Below, piece after piece: positions 53,253-61,552 of a stretch of DNA of 64,000 nt. How positions within the stretch are numbered: the first letter of the stretch is position 1; every line of letters begins with the position of its first letter. This stretch comes from Streptomyces albidoflavus. Its GTDB lineage: Bacteria > Actinomycetota > Actinomycetes > Streptomycetales > Streptomycetaceae. The position numbers were made by a program, and so were the translations under genes. Under the pieces are notes generated by a model, which ran no database searches, was not told the DNA's origin, and saw only the letters and a program-made list of their open reading frames with translations. The stretch lies in the NCBI RefSeq assembly GCF_000719955.1, contig NZ_JOII01000027.1:62001-126000 (forward strand), in the 5' to 3' direction.

Positions 53253-53684
53253 ATGCAGACCATCGGCATGAAGCCATCGTCTTCTCTCACGGAACGACAT
53301 CGCGGCTCACCGGGGGGTGAGGCGCCGACGCCGGTACTGGCGGCCGCGTGGTGCGCGGCCGTCGCGGCCGGTGCCCTGCTGGCCCTGACCGGGCCCGGGG
53401 CGCCCTGGCACTCCGCGCTCACCTTCGCCTTCCTGGCGGCCGCACCCGGCGGCGCCGTCGCCCTGGCCCTGTCCGGGCTCGACCCGTGGAGCCGGGCGGT
53501 GGCCGCCCTCGGCGCGGCGCTGGCGGTCAACACCCTGGTGGCGCAGGCCCTGTTGACGCTCGGCACCTGGTCGGCGCGGACCGGGGTGGTCGCGGTCGGC
53601 GCGGTCGGCTGGCTGGTCCTCACCGGGGCGCTCGCCGGGCGGCTCGTCCGGCGCCGCCGCACCGCGCGAGAGCGGGTCGGCTGA
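53253..53684 (+). CDS. Small membrane protein at the head of the exopolysaccharide locus
   Basis: A 143-residue protein from ATG 53253 (MQTIGMKPSSSLTERHRG); the second ATG at 53268 is equally possible because neither has a strong ribosome site. Four hydrophobic helices follow (LAAAWCAAVAAGALLALTG, SALTFAFLAAAPGGAVALAL, AVAALGAALAVNTLVAQALL, GVVAVGAVGWLVLTGALAG) and a basic tail RLVRRRRTARERVG. There is no recognised family. It ends one base before the acetyltransferase-like gene, so it belongs to that transcription unit. Confidence 0.65.
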   Translation: MQTIGMKPSSSLTERHRGSPGGEAPTPVLAAAWCAAVAAGALLALTGPGAPWHSALTFAFLAAAPGGAVALALSGLDPWSRAVAALGAALAVNTLVAQALLTLGTWSARTGVVAVGAVGWLVLTGALAGRLVRRRRTARERVG

Positions 53685-53685
53685 C

Positions 53686-54780
53686 GTGGACATCACCGTG
53701 CACCGCCCGGGGGAACTGACCGCCGCCGACCGGGCCGCCTGGTCCGCGCTCCAGCGGGCGAGGCCGCCCGCCGAGGCTCCGCAGCTCCACAACCCCTTCC
53801 TGGCACCGGAGTTCACTCTGGCCATGGGTGCCTGCCGACGGGACGTCCGGATCGCCGTGGTCCGCGACGACGGGGTCCCGACCGCCTTCTTCCCGCACCA
53901 GCGGACCCCGGCCGGCGTCGGCCGCGCCGTCGGCCTCGGCGTCTCGGACTGCCAGGGGCTGGTCCACGGGCCGGGGTTCACGGGCGACGCGGGCGAGCTG
54001 CTGCGCGGCGCGGGCCTCGCCCTCTGGGAGTTCGACCACCTCGCGGCGGACCAGCCGGTTTTCGCGGACGGGGCCGGGGCCCGCTTCGGCTCGCCGGTGA
54101 TGGACGTGGCGGACGGCTGGGAGAGCTACCTCGCGGGACTGCGGGAGCGCTCACCGAAGTTCACCCGCACCACCCTGGCCAAGGAACGCCGGCTCGACCG
54201 CGACCTGGGCCCGCTGCGGTACGTCCACGACGAGCGCGACCCCGAGCTGCTGCGTGTCCTGATGGCCTGGAAGTCGGCCCAGTACCGCCGCACCGGACGC
54301 GGCGACCGCTTCGCCAAGCCGTGGATCACCCGCCTGGTGGAGCACCTGTTCCACACCGGCCCCGGCGAGGTCCGGGGCCTGCTCTCGGTGCTGTACGCCG
54401 GCGAGCGGCCGGTCGCCGCCCACTTCGGGCTCCGCTCGGCGGCGGTGCTGGCCTGCTGGTTCCCGGCGTACGACCCGGCGTACGCGAAGTACTCCCCCGG
54501 GCTGGTGCTGCACCTGGCGATGGCGCGCGGAGCGGCGGAGGACGGGATGACGCTGCTCGACCTCGGGCGTGGGCGCAAGGAGTACAAGGACTCCCTGAAA
54601 ACGCGGGAACTGACCGTGGCGGAGGGGTGGGTGACCCGGCAGCACCCGGTGGCGTTCGGGCACCGGATGCGGCGGGCACCGGTCCGCGCGCTGCGCAACA
54701 CCGTGCAGGGGCGGCCGGAGCTGTTCCGTCCCGCCGACGCCCTGCTGAAACGGATGGGCCAATTCCGTACCGGCGGCTGA
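53686..54780 (+). CDS. GNAT-fold protein of the CelD/BcsL type
   Basis: A 364-residue protein from a GTG (VDITVHRPGELTAADRAAWS). It has the two-lobed GNAT pattern of proteins linked to cellulose and exopolysaccharide synthesis: LHNPFLAPEFTLAMGACRRD, RSPKFTRTTLAKERRLDRDL, VLMAWKSAQYRRTGRGDRFA, VLYAGERPVAAHFGLRSAAV, YDPAYAKYSPGLVLHLAMAR and LLDLGRGRKEYKDSLK. It probably adds an acyl group to a polysaccharide precursor, or another aminoacyl-type transfer. It lies immediately upstream of the glycosyltransferase operon. Confidence 0.82.
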   Translation: MDITVHRPGELTAADRAAWSALQRARPPAEAPQLHNPFLAPEFTLAMGACRRDVRIAVVRDDGVPTAFFPHQRTPAGVGRAVGLGVSDCQGLVHGPGFTGDAGELLRGAGLALWEFDHLAADQPVFADGAGARFGSPVMDVADGWESYLAGLRERSPKFTRTTLAKERRLDRDLGPLRYVHDERDPELLRVLMAWKSAQYRRTGRGDRFAKPWITRLVEHLFHTGPGEVRGLLSVLYAGERPVAAHFGLRSAAVLACWFPAYDPAYAKYSPGLVLHLAMARGAAEDGMTLLDLGRGRKEYKDSLKTRELTVAEGWVTRQHPVAFGHRMRRAPVRALRNTVQGRPELFRPADALLKRMGQFRTGG

Positions 54781-55281
54781 GGAATTCATCTCTCCGCCAC
54801 ACCGGGAGGGCGTTCACGAAGAGAATGCGTCATTCTGCGGAACTCATCCGGCTGAATACCGGAAAGCAGGATCTGATCCTGGTTTCTGCCATAAAGTAGC
54901 GCGAGCACACAGACGTCGGCGCACTCGCCGGAACACAGGTCGCGACACAGATCAGCACGCAGATCAGCACGCAGGTCAGCACGCAGGTCAGCACGCAGGT
55001 CAATACCGATGAAATGCACCACCGCGCCGGCCCGTGGCCGCCGGGCTCCTGGGGAGGGCCCGGCGACCGTGACGGACCGGGGCGGAGCGCGGCAGGGGGG
55101 TGCCGCGGCGGGTCCCGCCATGCGGGGCGCGCCACGGGCCGCGCGGCGGAATCACCAGCTCACACACCATGTCCGTGGTCCGCCACGGGCACGGACGGGG
55201 TGGGCTCACGCCCCCTTTCGCACCGGACACAGTGCCGGGCCGCCCGACCGGGCGGCCCGCCGGACGAGAGGGAACGGACCC
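54781..55281 (+). other. 500-bp leader region before the glycosyltransferase genes
   Basis: The first 120 bases are A/T-richer and hold a likely promoter. The region carries the 12-bp tandem repeats at 54936-55007, then G+C-rich sequence up to the ribosome site AGGGA before 55282. The forward frame through the repeats (Q-I-S-T and Q-V-S-T units) is closed by a TAG at 54897 and has no start codon, so I do not call a gene. Confidence 0.5.
54936..55007 (+). repeat. Six tandem 12-bp repeats
   Basis: Units of CAGRTCAGCACG begin at 54948, 54960, 54972 and 54984 (two with A and two with G at the fourth base), flanked by degenerate copies at 54936 and 54996. They lie in the leader of the exopolysaccharide genes. 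They have no spacers, so they are not a CRISPR. Confidence 0.85.
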
Positions 55282-56139
55282 GTGACTTTTCTTCAGCCGG
55301 CAGTACCTGGCCGGAACCCGCTGCCCGCGCCTTCGGCCAACGGCAGCCAGGAGCACAGTGCCACCGCCCGTATTCCGGACGCCTATCGCCGTATCTCCTC
55401 GCATCTCGCGATCACACCGCCGGTGAGCGTGGTCATTCCGGCCATGAACGAGGCGGAGAACCTGCCGTACGTGTTCAAGACGCTGCCCGCCTGGATACAT
55501 GAGGTCGTGCTGGTCGACGGGAATTCCACCGACCGCACGGTGGAGGTCGCCCGGGAGCTGTGGCCGGAGGTGAAGGTGGTCCGCCAGCGCGGCAGGGGCA
55601 AGGGCGACGCCCTCATCGCGGGGTTCGCCGCCTGCACCGGCGAGATCATCGTCATGGTCGACGCGGACGGCTCCGCCGACGGCGCGGAGATCGTCAGCTA
55701 CGTCTCCGCGCTGGTCTCCGGCGCCGACTTCGCCAAGGGCTCGCGCTTCGCCAACGGCGGCGGCACCGACGACATGACGCCGGTCCGCAAGCTCGGCAAC
55801 CGCGTCCTGTGCGCGGTGGTCAACGCCAAGTTCGGCGCCCGCTACACCGATCTCTGCTACGGCTACAACGCCTTCTGGCGGCACTGCCTGGACCGCATCG
55901 ACCTGGACTGCACCGGGTTCGAGGTGGAGACCCTGATGAACATCCGCGTGGTCAAGGCCGGGCTGCGGGTCCAGGAGATACCGAGCCACGAGTACCTGCG
56001 CATCCACGGCGCCAGCAATCTGCGGGCCGTCCGCGACGGGCTGCGGGTGCTGCGAGTCATCCTGCGCGAACGTTCCGGCCGTACCCGCGCACGCGGCGTG
56101 CGCCGCCCGTCGGTGACCCCGCTCGGGGGCGCCTCGTGA
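55282..56139 (+). CDS. Family 2 glycosyltransferase (dolichol-phosphate-mannose synthase-like)
   Basis: A 285-residue enzyme from a GTG (VTFLQPAVPGRNPLPAPSAN) with AGGGA eight bases upstream. The GT-A fold starts near residue 53: VSVVIPAMNEAENLPYVFKT, EVVLVDGNSTDRTVEVAREL, GKGDALIAGFAACTGEIIVM, then the DxD motif in VDADGSADGAE. The late part DLCYGYNAFWRHCLDRIDLD and GFEVETLMNIRVVKAGLRVQ is typical of GT2 members that act on a lipid carrier. There is no C-terminal membrane helix. Its stop overlaps the next GTG, so it leads a coupled operon. Confidence 0.92.
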   Translation: MTFLQPAVPGRNPLPAPSANGSQEHSATARIPDAYRRISSHLAITPPVSVVIPAMNEAENLPYVFKTLPAWIHEVVLVDGNSTDRTVEVARELWPEVKVVRQRGRGKGDALIAGFAACTGEIIVMVDADGSADGAEIVSYVSALVSGADFAKGSRFANGGGTDDMTPVRKLGNRVLCAVVNAKFGARYTDLCYGYNAFWRHCLDRIDLDCTGFEVETLMNIRVVKAGLRVQEIPSHEYLRIHGASNLRAVRDGLRVLRVILRERSGRTRARGVRRPSVTPLGGAS

Positions 56140-57173
56140 CCGCCGTGCCGAAGGGGTTCTCGGTGGTGGTCTGCGTGCACACCGAGGAGCGCTGGCAGGA
56201 CATCCTGGACGCGGTCGGCTCGCTGGGCGCCCAGACGCTGCCGCCGCTGGAGATCCTGCTCGTGGTCGACCATCACCCGGTGCTGCTGGAGCGGCTGGAG
56301 CGGCACTTCGCCGACGGTCCGCACGGGGTCCGGGTGCTGCCCAACGACGGGCCGCGCGGCCTCTCCGCCGGGCGCAACACCGGCGTCGGCGCGGCCCGGG
56401 GCGACCTGGTCGCCTTCCTCGACGACGACGCCGTCGCCGACCCCGACTGGCTGCGCCACCTCGCCGCCGGGTACGCCGACCCCCGGGTCCTGGCGGTCGG
56501 CGGGCGGACCCTGCCCCGGTGGGCCTCGGGGCGGCGGCCGGCCTGGTTCCCCGAGGAGTTCGACTGGGTGGTGGGGTGCACCTACCGGGGGCATCCGCCC
56601 GGGCGGGTCCGGGTGCGCAACGTGCTCGGCGGGAACGCCTCGTTCCGCCGCTCGGCCTTCGGCCTCGCCGGCGGTTTCGCCCTCGGGATCGGCCGCGACG
56701 GCGGGCGGCGGCCGCTGGGCGGGGAGGAGACCGAGTTCTGCGTACGTCTGGCGCGGGCCCGGCCCGGCGCGGTGCTGCTCGTCGACGACCGGGCCGTCAT
56801 CCACCACCGGGTGGTGCCGGTGCGGGAGCGGTTCGCCTACTTCCGCTCCCGCACCTGGGCCGAGGGGCTCTCCAAGGCGCTGGTGGCGCGCAGCGTCGGC
56901 GCCGGTGACGGGCTGGCGTCCGAGCGCCGGCACGTCACCCGGGCGCTGCCCGCAGCCGTGGCCCGGGGCCTGGCCGACGCCCTGCGCGGCAGGCGGGGCG
57001 GGGCCGCACGGGCCGGCGCGGTCCTGGTGGGCACAGCGTCGGCGGCCGGGGGCTACCTGGCCGGCTCCTGGCGGGCCCGCCGCGCGGACGCGCCCTCCTT
57101 CACCGTGCCGCGCATCCCGGGGATCTCCCCGGCCACGGACGCGGCGGACGGTCCTCCCCGGGCACGGTCATGA
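56136..57173 (+). CDS. Family 2 glycosyltransferase
   Basis: A 345-residue enzyme from a GTG overlapping the preceding stop. GT-A motifs: FSVVVCVHTEERWQDILDAV, PLEILLVVDHHPVLLERLER, GLSAGRNTGVGAARGDLVAF and the metal motif LDDDAVADPDWLRHL. An acceptor-side NVLGGNASFRRSAFGLAGGF and GGEETEFCVRLARARPGAVL with a catalytic-base ED-like pair follow, and IHHRVVPVRERFAYFRSRTW. Such enzymes add a sugar to a growing saccharide in the cytoplasm. Sugar identity is unknown. The C-terminus (ASAAGGYLAGSW) is weakly hydrophobic. Confidence 0.9.
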   Translation: MTAVPKGFSVVVCVHTEERWQDILDAVGSLGAQTLPPLEILLVVDHHPVLLERLERHFADGPHGVRVLPNDGPRGLSAGRNTGVGAARGDLVAFLDDDAVADPDWLRHLAAGYADPRVLAVGGRTLPRWASGRRPAWFPEEFDWVVGCTYRGHPPGRVRVRNVLGGNASFRRSAFGLAGGFALGIGRDGGRRPLGGEETEFCVRLARARPGAVLLVDDRAVIHHRVVPVRERFAYFRSRTWAEGLSKALVARSVGAGDGLASERRHVTRALPAAVARGLADALRGRRGGAARAGAVLVGTASAAGGYLAGSWRARRADAPSFTVPRIPGISPATDAADGPPRARS

Positions 57174-58072
57174 GCGGCGACCTGCTCAGCCGGTACCCGC
57201 CCGGCGGCGGGGCCCTGCGGGAGAGGGCGGCGCGTGCGCCCGCCGGGGAGGCGGACGGCCGGGCGAGGGGACCGGAGGACCAGCCGGTGCCGATCCTGAT
57301 GTACCACGCCGTCACCCGCTCCCCCGCCGCCGCGACGCGGGCGCTCTCGGTGACCCCGGACGCCTTCGCCGAGCAGATGGCGATGGTGACGGCGTACGGC
57401 TGCACCCCGCTCACCACCGCCCAGCTCGCCACCCGGTGGCGCACCGGCCGCCCGCTGCCGCCCCGGCCGGTCCTCATCACCTTCGACGACGGCTACGAGG
57501 GGGTGCACCGGCACGCCCTGCCGGTCCTGGCCGAACTGGCGCTGCCCGCGACGGTGTTCGTCACCACCGGCTGGCTGCGGGGGCTCCACGAGGCCGGGGG
57601 CGCCCCGGACCGGATGCTCGACTGGGGGCAGGTGCGCGAACTGGCCGCCGCCGGAGTGGAGATCGGCGGCCACAGCCACACCCACCCGCAGCTCGACCAG
57701 CTCACCCCCGGCCGCCTCGCCACCGAGCTGGCGTACTGCCGGGAGCTGGTCGGTGCCGAACTCGGCGCGCCGCCCGCCTCGTTCGCCTACCCGTTCGGCT
57801 ACTCCGACCGGCGGGTGCGGCAGGCGGTGCGGGCGGCCGGGTACGCCCAGTCGCTGGCGGTCGGCAACGTCCCGGCGCGCCGCGCCCAGGGCCCGTACGC
57901 GCTGCGGCGGGTGACGGTGCGCCGTTCGACGGGGCCGGAGCTGTTCGGGCGGCTGCTGGAGTGCCGCGCGCTGACCCGGGCGTACGCCCCGGACCGCGCC
58001 CTGACCCGGGGGTACGCCGTCGTGCGGCGCGCCCGGCAGGCCCGGCGGAAGGCGATCCGGTCCCGTGGCTGA
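57170..58072 (+). CDS. Polysaccharide deacetylase (NodB homology domain)
   Basis: A 300-residue enzyme whose ATG overlaps the previous stop by four bases. NodB motif 1 is ITFDDGYEG with Asp106/107; motif 2 is GGHSHTHPQLDQLT with metal ligands His168 and His172; motif 3 is SFAYPFGYSDRRVR. The N-terminus ILMYHAVTRSPAAATRALSV is typical. It has no clear signal peptide, so it may act on cytoplasmic lipid-linked sugar or be exported by another route. It would remove N-acetyl groups from the polymer made by this locus. Confidence 0.9.
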   Translation: MSGDLLSRYPPGGGALRERAARAPAGEADGRARGPEDQPVPILMYHAVTRSPAAATRALSVTPDAFAEQMAMVTAYGCTPLTTAQLATRWRTGRPLPPRPVLITFDDGYEGVHRHALPVLAELALPATVFVTTGWLRGLHEAGGAPDRMLDWGQVRELAAAGVEIGGHSHTHPQLDQLTPGRLATELAYCRELVGAELGAPPASFAYPFGYSDRRVRQAVRAAGYAQSLAVGNVPARRAQGPYALRRVTVRRSTGPELFGRLLECRALTRAYAPDRALTRGYAVVRRARQARRKAIRSRG

Positions 58073-59402
58073 CACCGGCACCGCCCGTCCCGGCGCACCG
58101 GCGGGACCTGTCCCGGCCGGTGCGCCCGGGCGGGCCCCGCTGCTGCGCAACGCGTACGCCCTGATGGTCAACACGGGGGTCTCGGCCGTGCTCGGGCTCG
58201 GCTTCTGGGTGGCGGCGGCCCGCTACTACTCCGAGGAGGCGGTCGGCCACGGCTCGGCCGCCATCGCGGCGATGAAACTGCTGGCGGGGCTGACCGCGGT
58301 CACCCTGATGGGGGCGCTGGCACGGTTCGTGCCGGTCTCCGGGGCGGCCACCGGCACCCTGGTCCGGCGCACCTACGCGGGCAGCGCGCTGCTGGTCGCC
58401 GCGGCGGCCGGGGTCTTCCTGCTCACCCTCGACCTGTGGGGCCCGGCCTACTCCTTCCTGCACGGTCCGCTGCCGGCCGCCGGTTTCCTGCTGGCGGTGG
58501 TGGCCTGGGCGCTGCTGACCCTCCAGGACGGGGTGCTGACCGGGCTGCGCAGCGCCGTCTGGGTGCCGGTCGGCAACACCGCCTTCTCGCTGGTGAAACT
58601 GGTCCTGCTGGTGGTGCTGGCCGGGGCGGTGCCGGTGGCGGGGGTCTTCGTCTCCTGGGCGGTGGCCATCGCGGTCTCCGTGGTGCCGCTGGGCTGGCTG
58701 GTGCTGCGTCGTCTGGTGCCGCGCCACGAACGCGAGACCCGGGCCACGGCCCGGCCGCCCACCCTGCGCGAACTGGGCCGCTTCCTGGCCGGCGACTGCA
58801 CGGGCGCGCTCTTCTCCCTGGCCGTGGTCTACCTGGTGCCGGTCATCGTGGCCGCCCAGGTCTCCCCGGCCGACAACGCGTACTTCTACGTGACGATCAC
58901 CATCGGCGGCACCGTCAACCTGCTCGCCGTCAACATGGGCGCCTCGCTGACGGTGGAGGGCGCCCACGACCCGGCGCGGCTGGGCCGCAACACGCGGGCG
59001 GCGCTGCTGCGGACGGCCCGCATCATGGTGCCGGTCTGCGCCGTGCTCTTCCTCGGGGCGCCGTACATCCTGGGCGTCTTCGGCGCGGAGTACGCCGGGG
59101 CGGCGACCGGGCTGCTGCGCTGGTACGCGGTGGGGGCGCTGCTGCGGGTGGTGACCGAGGTGTACTTCAGCGTGGAGCGGGCGCGCAGCCGCACCTCGGG
59201 ACTGGCCTGGCTGCAGGGCGTGTTCTGTGTCGTGATGCTGGGGCTGACCCTGCTCCTGCTGCCCCGGGCGGGGCTGGTGGGGGCCGGGGTGGCGGAGGTG
59301 GCGGGGCTGGCCGTGGTCGCGCTGGTGGCGGCGGTGCGGCTGGTCCCGGTGGTGCGGGCGGCGCCGGAGGGCGCGGCCCCGACGGGCGGAGGCGGACGGT
59401 GA
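58065..59402 (+). CDS. Polysaccharide flippase (Wzx/MATE-like)
   Basis: A 445-residue membrane protein from a GTG that overlaps the deacetylase gene by eight bases. About 12-14 hydrophobic helices are present, opening with NAYALMVNTGVSAVLGLGFW and including LAGLTAVTLMGALARFVPVS, FLAGDCTGALFSLAVVYLVP, TITIGGTVNLLAVNMGASLT and GVFGAEYAGAATGLLRWYAV. It probably moves the lipid-linked repeat unit across the membrane. It overlaps the next gene by four bases. Confidence 0.9.
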   Translation: MADTGTARPGAPAGPVPAGAPGRAPLLRNAYALMVNTGVSAVLGLGFWVAAARYYSEEAVGHGSAAIAAMKLLAGLTAVTLMGALARFVPVSGAATGTLVRRTYAGSALLVAAAAGVFLLTLDLWGPAYSFLHGPLPAAGFLLAVVAWALLTLQDGVLTGLRSAVWVPVGNTAFSLVKLVLLVVLAGAVPVAGVFVSWAVAIAVSVVPLGWLVLRRLVPRHERETRATARPPTLRELGRFLAGDCTGALFSLAVVYLVPVIVAAQVSPADNAYFYVTITIGGTVNLLAVNMGASLTVEGAHDPARLGRNTRAALLRTARIMVPVCAVLFLGAPYILGVFGAEYAGAATGLLRWYAVGALLRVVTEVYFSVERARSRTSGLAWLQGVFCVVMLGLTLLLLPRAGLVGAGVAEVAGLAVVALVAAVRLVPVVRAAPEGAAPTGGGGR

Positions 59403-61537
59403 GCGGCGGGACGGCGGCGCGGGAGAAGCCGGCGGCGGAGCACCGCCCGGCCTGGGCGAAGGACCCGGCGCCCGAGGCCCCGCCCGCGACGGCGCCCGTC
59501 ACCCCGGCCCGGCGGCGCCCGCGCCTGCGCGCGGTGGTGCCGGCGGTGCTGCTGGCGGCGGGGCTCGCGCTGTACTGGCTGCCGGTCCCGGGCCTGGACG
59601 AGGCGGCGCTGGACGCGATGGGCGGTCTCGGCCTGGTCGGTGTCCTGCCCTGGCCCGTCTTCGCGGGGGCGGCGCTGCTGGTGGTGGCGTTCGCCGCGCT
59701 GCTCTGGCCCTCCCGCCCGCAGCGCCTCCTGCTCGGCCTGGTCCTGGTGGCGACGGTGGTCTCGCTCCACGCGCTGCCCGCCGTGGTCGAGGAGCAGCCC
59801 CGGTTCGCCACCGCCTGGCAGCACCTCGGCTTCCTGGAGTACCTGGACCGGACCGGCGGTTCGGCCCCGGCGCTGGACGCGCGGTGGAGCTGGCCCGGGT
59901 TCTTCGCGGCGGCCGCCTTCGTGCTGCGCGCGTGCGGCGTCACCGATCCCGCCCAGCTGGCGGAGGTGGTGCGCTGGTGGCCCCTGGCGGTGAACCTGCT
60001 GGCCCTGGTCCCGCTGGCGCTGCTGGCACGGTCGGTGCGGGCGGGGTGGCGGGCGCGCTGGTGCGGGGTCTGGTTCTTCGCGCTGAGCAGCTGGGTGGGG
60101 CAGGACTACTTCTCCCCGCAGAGCTTCACGTACCTGCTGTACCTGGCCTTCGCGGCGCTGCTGCTGCGGTGGTTCCTGGCGCCCTCGGCGCCGTCCGGCG
60201 GGATGCTGCCGGGTGCGGAGGCGCCGCCGGACGCGCTGCCCGGGCGGCGGGCGGTGCTGCTCGGGGTGGCGCTGGCGCTCTTCGCCGCCGCCGTCCCCGC
60301 CCACCAGCTGACGCCCTTCGTGATGCTGGGCGTGGTGACGGTCCTGGTGGTGCTCGGCCGGTGCGCCCTGCGCGGGCTGCCGATGCTCCTCGGGGTGGTG
60401 GCGGTGGGCTGGGTCTGCTTCCTCGCCGAGCCCTACTGGTCCGGCCACTTCGACGAACTCTTCGGCGGCATCGGCGGCCTGGGCGCCAACGTCACCTCCT
60501 CTGTCTCCGGCCGCATCGAGGGCGGCTCCGCCACCCACCAGCTCGTGCTGTACTCCCGGGTGGCGCTGGCCGGGCTCGTCATGGCCCTGGCCTGCTGGGG
60601 CTGGTGGCGCAGGAGGGAGGCCGGGTACCGCGAACGGGCCCTGCCGGTCCTGGCGTTCGTCCCGGCCGCCGGGTTCGCCCTCCAGGCGTACGGCGGGGAG
60701 ATGGCGCTGCGGGTCTTCCTCTTCGCCCTCCCGGGCGCGGCCCTGCTGGCGGCCCTCGCCTTCTTCCCCCGCGCCGGGACGAGCGAGAGGGAACGGGCCT
60801 GGGACCGGGTCTCCCTGGCCCCGCTGGCGGCCCTGCTGGCCGGGCTGGTCCTGGTCGGCGGCTTCCTGGTGGCCCGCTGGGGCAACGAGGCGTTCGAACG
60901 GGTACGGCCCGGCGAGGTCGCCGCGATGGAGTGGGTCCATGCCCAGGCCGACCCGACCGTGCGCCTGCTCTGGCTCAGCGAGGACCCGGAGGAGAGCGTC
61001 ACCCCCGCCCTGCCTTGGGGCTCCCGGGCGATGGAACGCGTCCGCTACGTCCCCACCCAGGCCCCCCGCGACCCGGTCCTGGCCGGCCCGCTGGCCGAGG
61101 CCCTGCGCGAGGCGGGCCCGGTCTCGTACCTGATCGTGGGCCGCGGCCAGTCCGCCTACCTGGAGCTGGACGCCGGCTACTCGACGAGCTGGGAGCGGCG
61201 GCTCCTCGCCACCCTGGACGCCCGCGACGACCTGGTCCCGGTGGTGCGCAACGCCGACGCCGCCGTGTACGCGCTGCGCGAGGCGCCGCCGGGCATGCCG
61301 GAGGCGGCCACGCCCGGACCGCCGGGGCCGACGGTCACCTGGACACCGTGGTCGGTCCTGGGCGCGCTGTCGGCCGGCCTGCTCGTCCTCCTGCTGGGCG
61401 CACGGGAGTTCCTCCGCCTCCGCGCGGCTCCCGACGCCCCGCCCTCCCCGGCGGTCCGCGCCCTGTTCTGGTTCGCGGTACCGCTGCTGCTGGTGACGGT
61501 GAGCGCACTGGTGCACCGCTTCTGGACACTGGCCTGA
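59399..61537 (+). CDS. Large polytopic membrane protein, possible GT-C transferase or polymerase
   Basis: A 712-residue protein from a GTG overlapping the flippase stop. After a 45-residue Pro/Ala-rich tail there are about 12 membrane helices (e.g. VVPAVLLAAGLALYWLPVPG, VFAGAALLVVAFAALLWPSR, RRAVLLGVALALFAAAVPAH). A conserved-looking extracellular loop reads FFALSSWVGQDYFSPQSFTY and PAHQLTPFVMLGV. A soluble 130-residue part (ERVRPGEVAAMEWVHAQADP, VSYLIVGRGQSAYLELDAGY) precedes a final helix pair. The shape fits a GT-C transferase or polymerase of the polymer, but I find no signature that proves it. Confidence 0.75.
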   Translation: MSGGTAAREKPAAEHRPAWAKDPAPEAPPATAPVTPARRRPRLRAVVPAVLLAAGLALYWLPVPGLDEAALDAMGGLGLVGVLPWPVFAGAALLVVAFAALLWPSRPQRLLLGLVLVATVVSLHALPAVVEEQPRFATAWQHLGFLEYLDRTGGSAPALDARWSWPGFFAAAAFVLRACGVTDPAQLAEVVRWWPLAVNLLALVPLALLARSVRAGWRARWCGVWFFALSSWVGQDYFSPQSFTYLLYLAFAALLLRWFLAPSAPSGGMLPGAEAPPDALPGRRAVLLGVALALFAAAVPAHQLTPFVMLGVVTVLVVLGRCALRGLPMLLGVVAVGWVCFLAEPYWSGHFDELFGGIGGLGANVTSSVSGRIEGGSATHQLVLYSRVALAGLVMALACWGWWRRREAGYRERALPVLAFVPAAGFALQAYGGEMALRVFLFALPGAALLAALAFFPRAGTSERERAWDRVSLAPLAALLAGLVLVGGFLVARWGNEAFERVRPGEVAAMEWVHAQADPTVRLLWLSEDPEESVTPALPWGSRAMERVRYVPTQAPRDPVLAGPLAEALREAGPVSYLIVGRGQSAYLELDAGYSTSWERRLLATLDARDDLVPVVRNADAAVYALREAPPGMPEAATPGPPGPTVTWTPWSVLGALSAGLLVLLLGAREFLRLRAAPDAPPSPAVRALFWFAVPLLLVTVSALVHRFWTLA

Positions 61538-61552
61538 GGCGGCCGGGTGGCG

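Noticed and set aside
54936..55007. Possible CRISPR array in the 12-bp repeats
   Set aside because: Units are contiguous with no spacers, far shorter than CRISPR repeats, and there are no cas genes.
54897..55281. Secreted repeat protein encoded by the Q-I/V-S-T repeat frame
   Set aside because: The frame is preceded by a stop at 54897 and has no start codon or ribosome site before the repeats.
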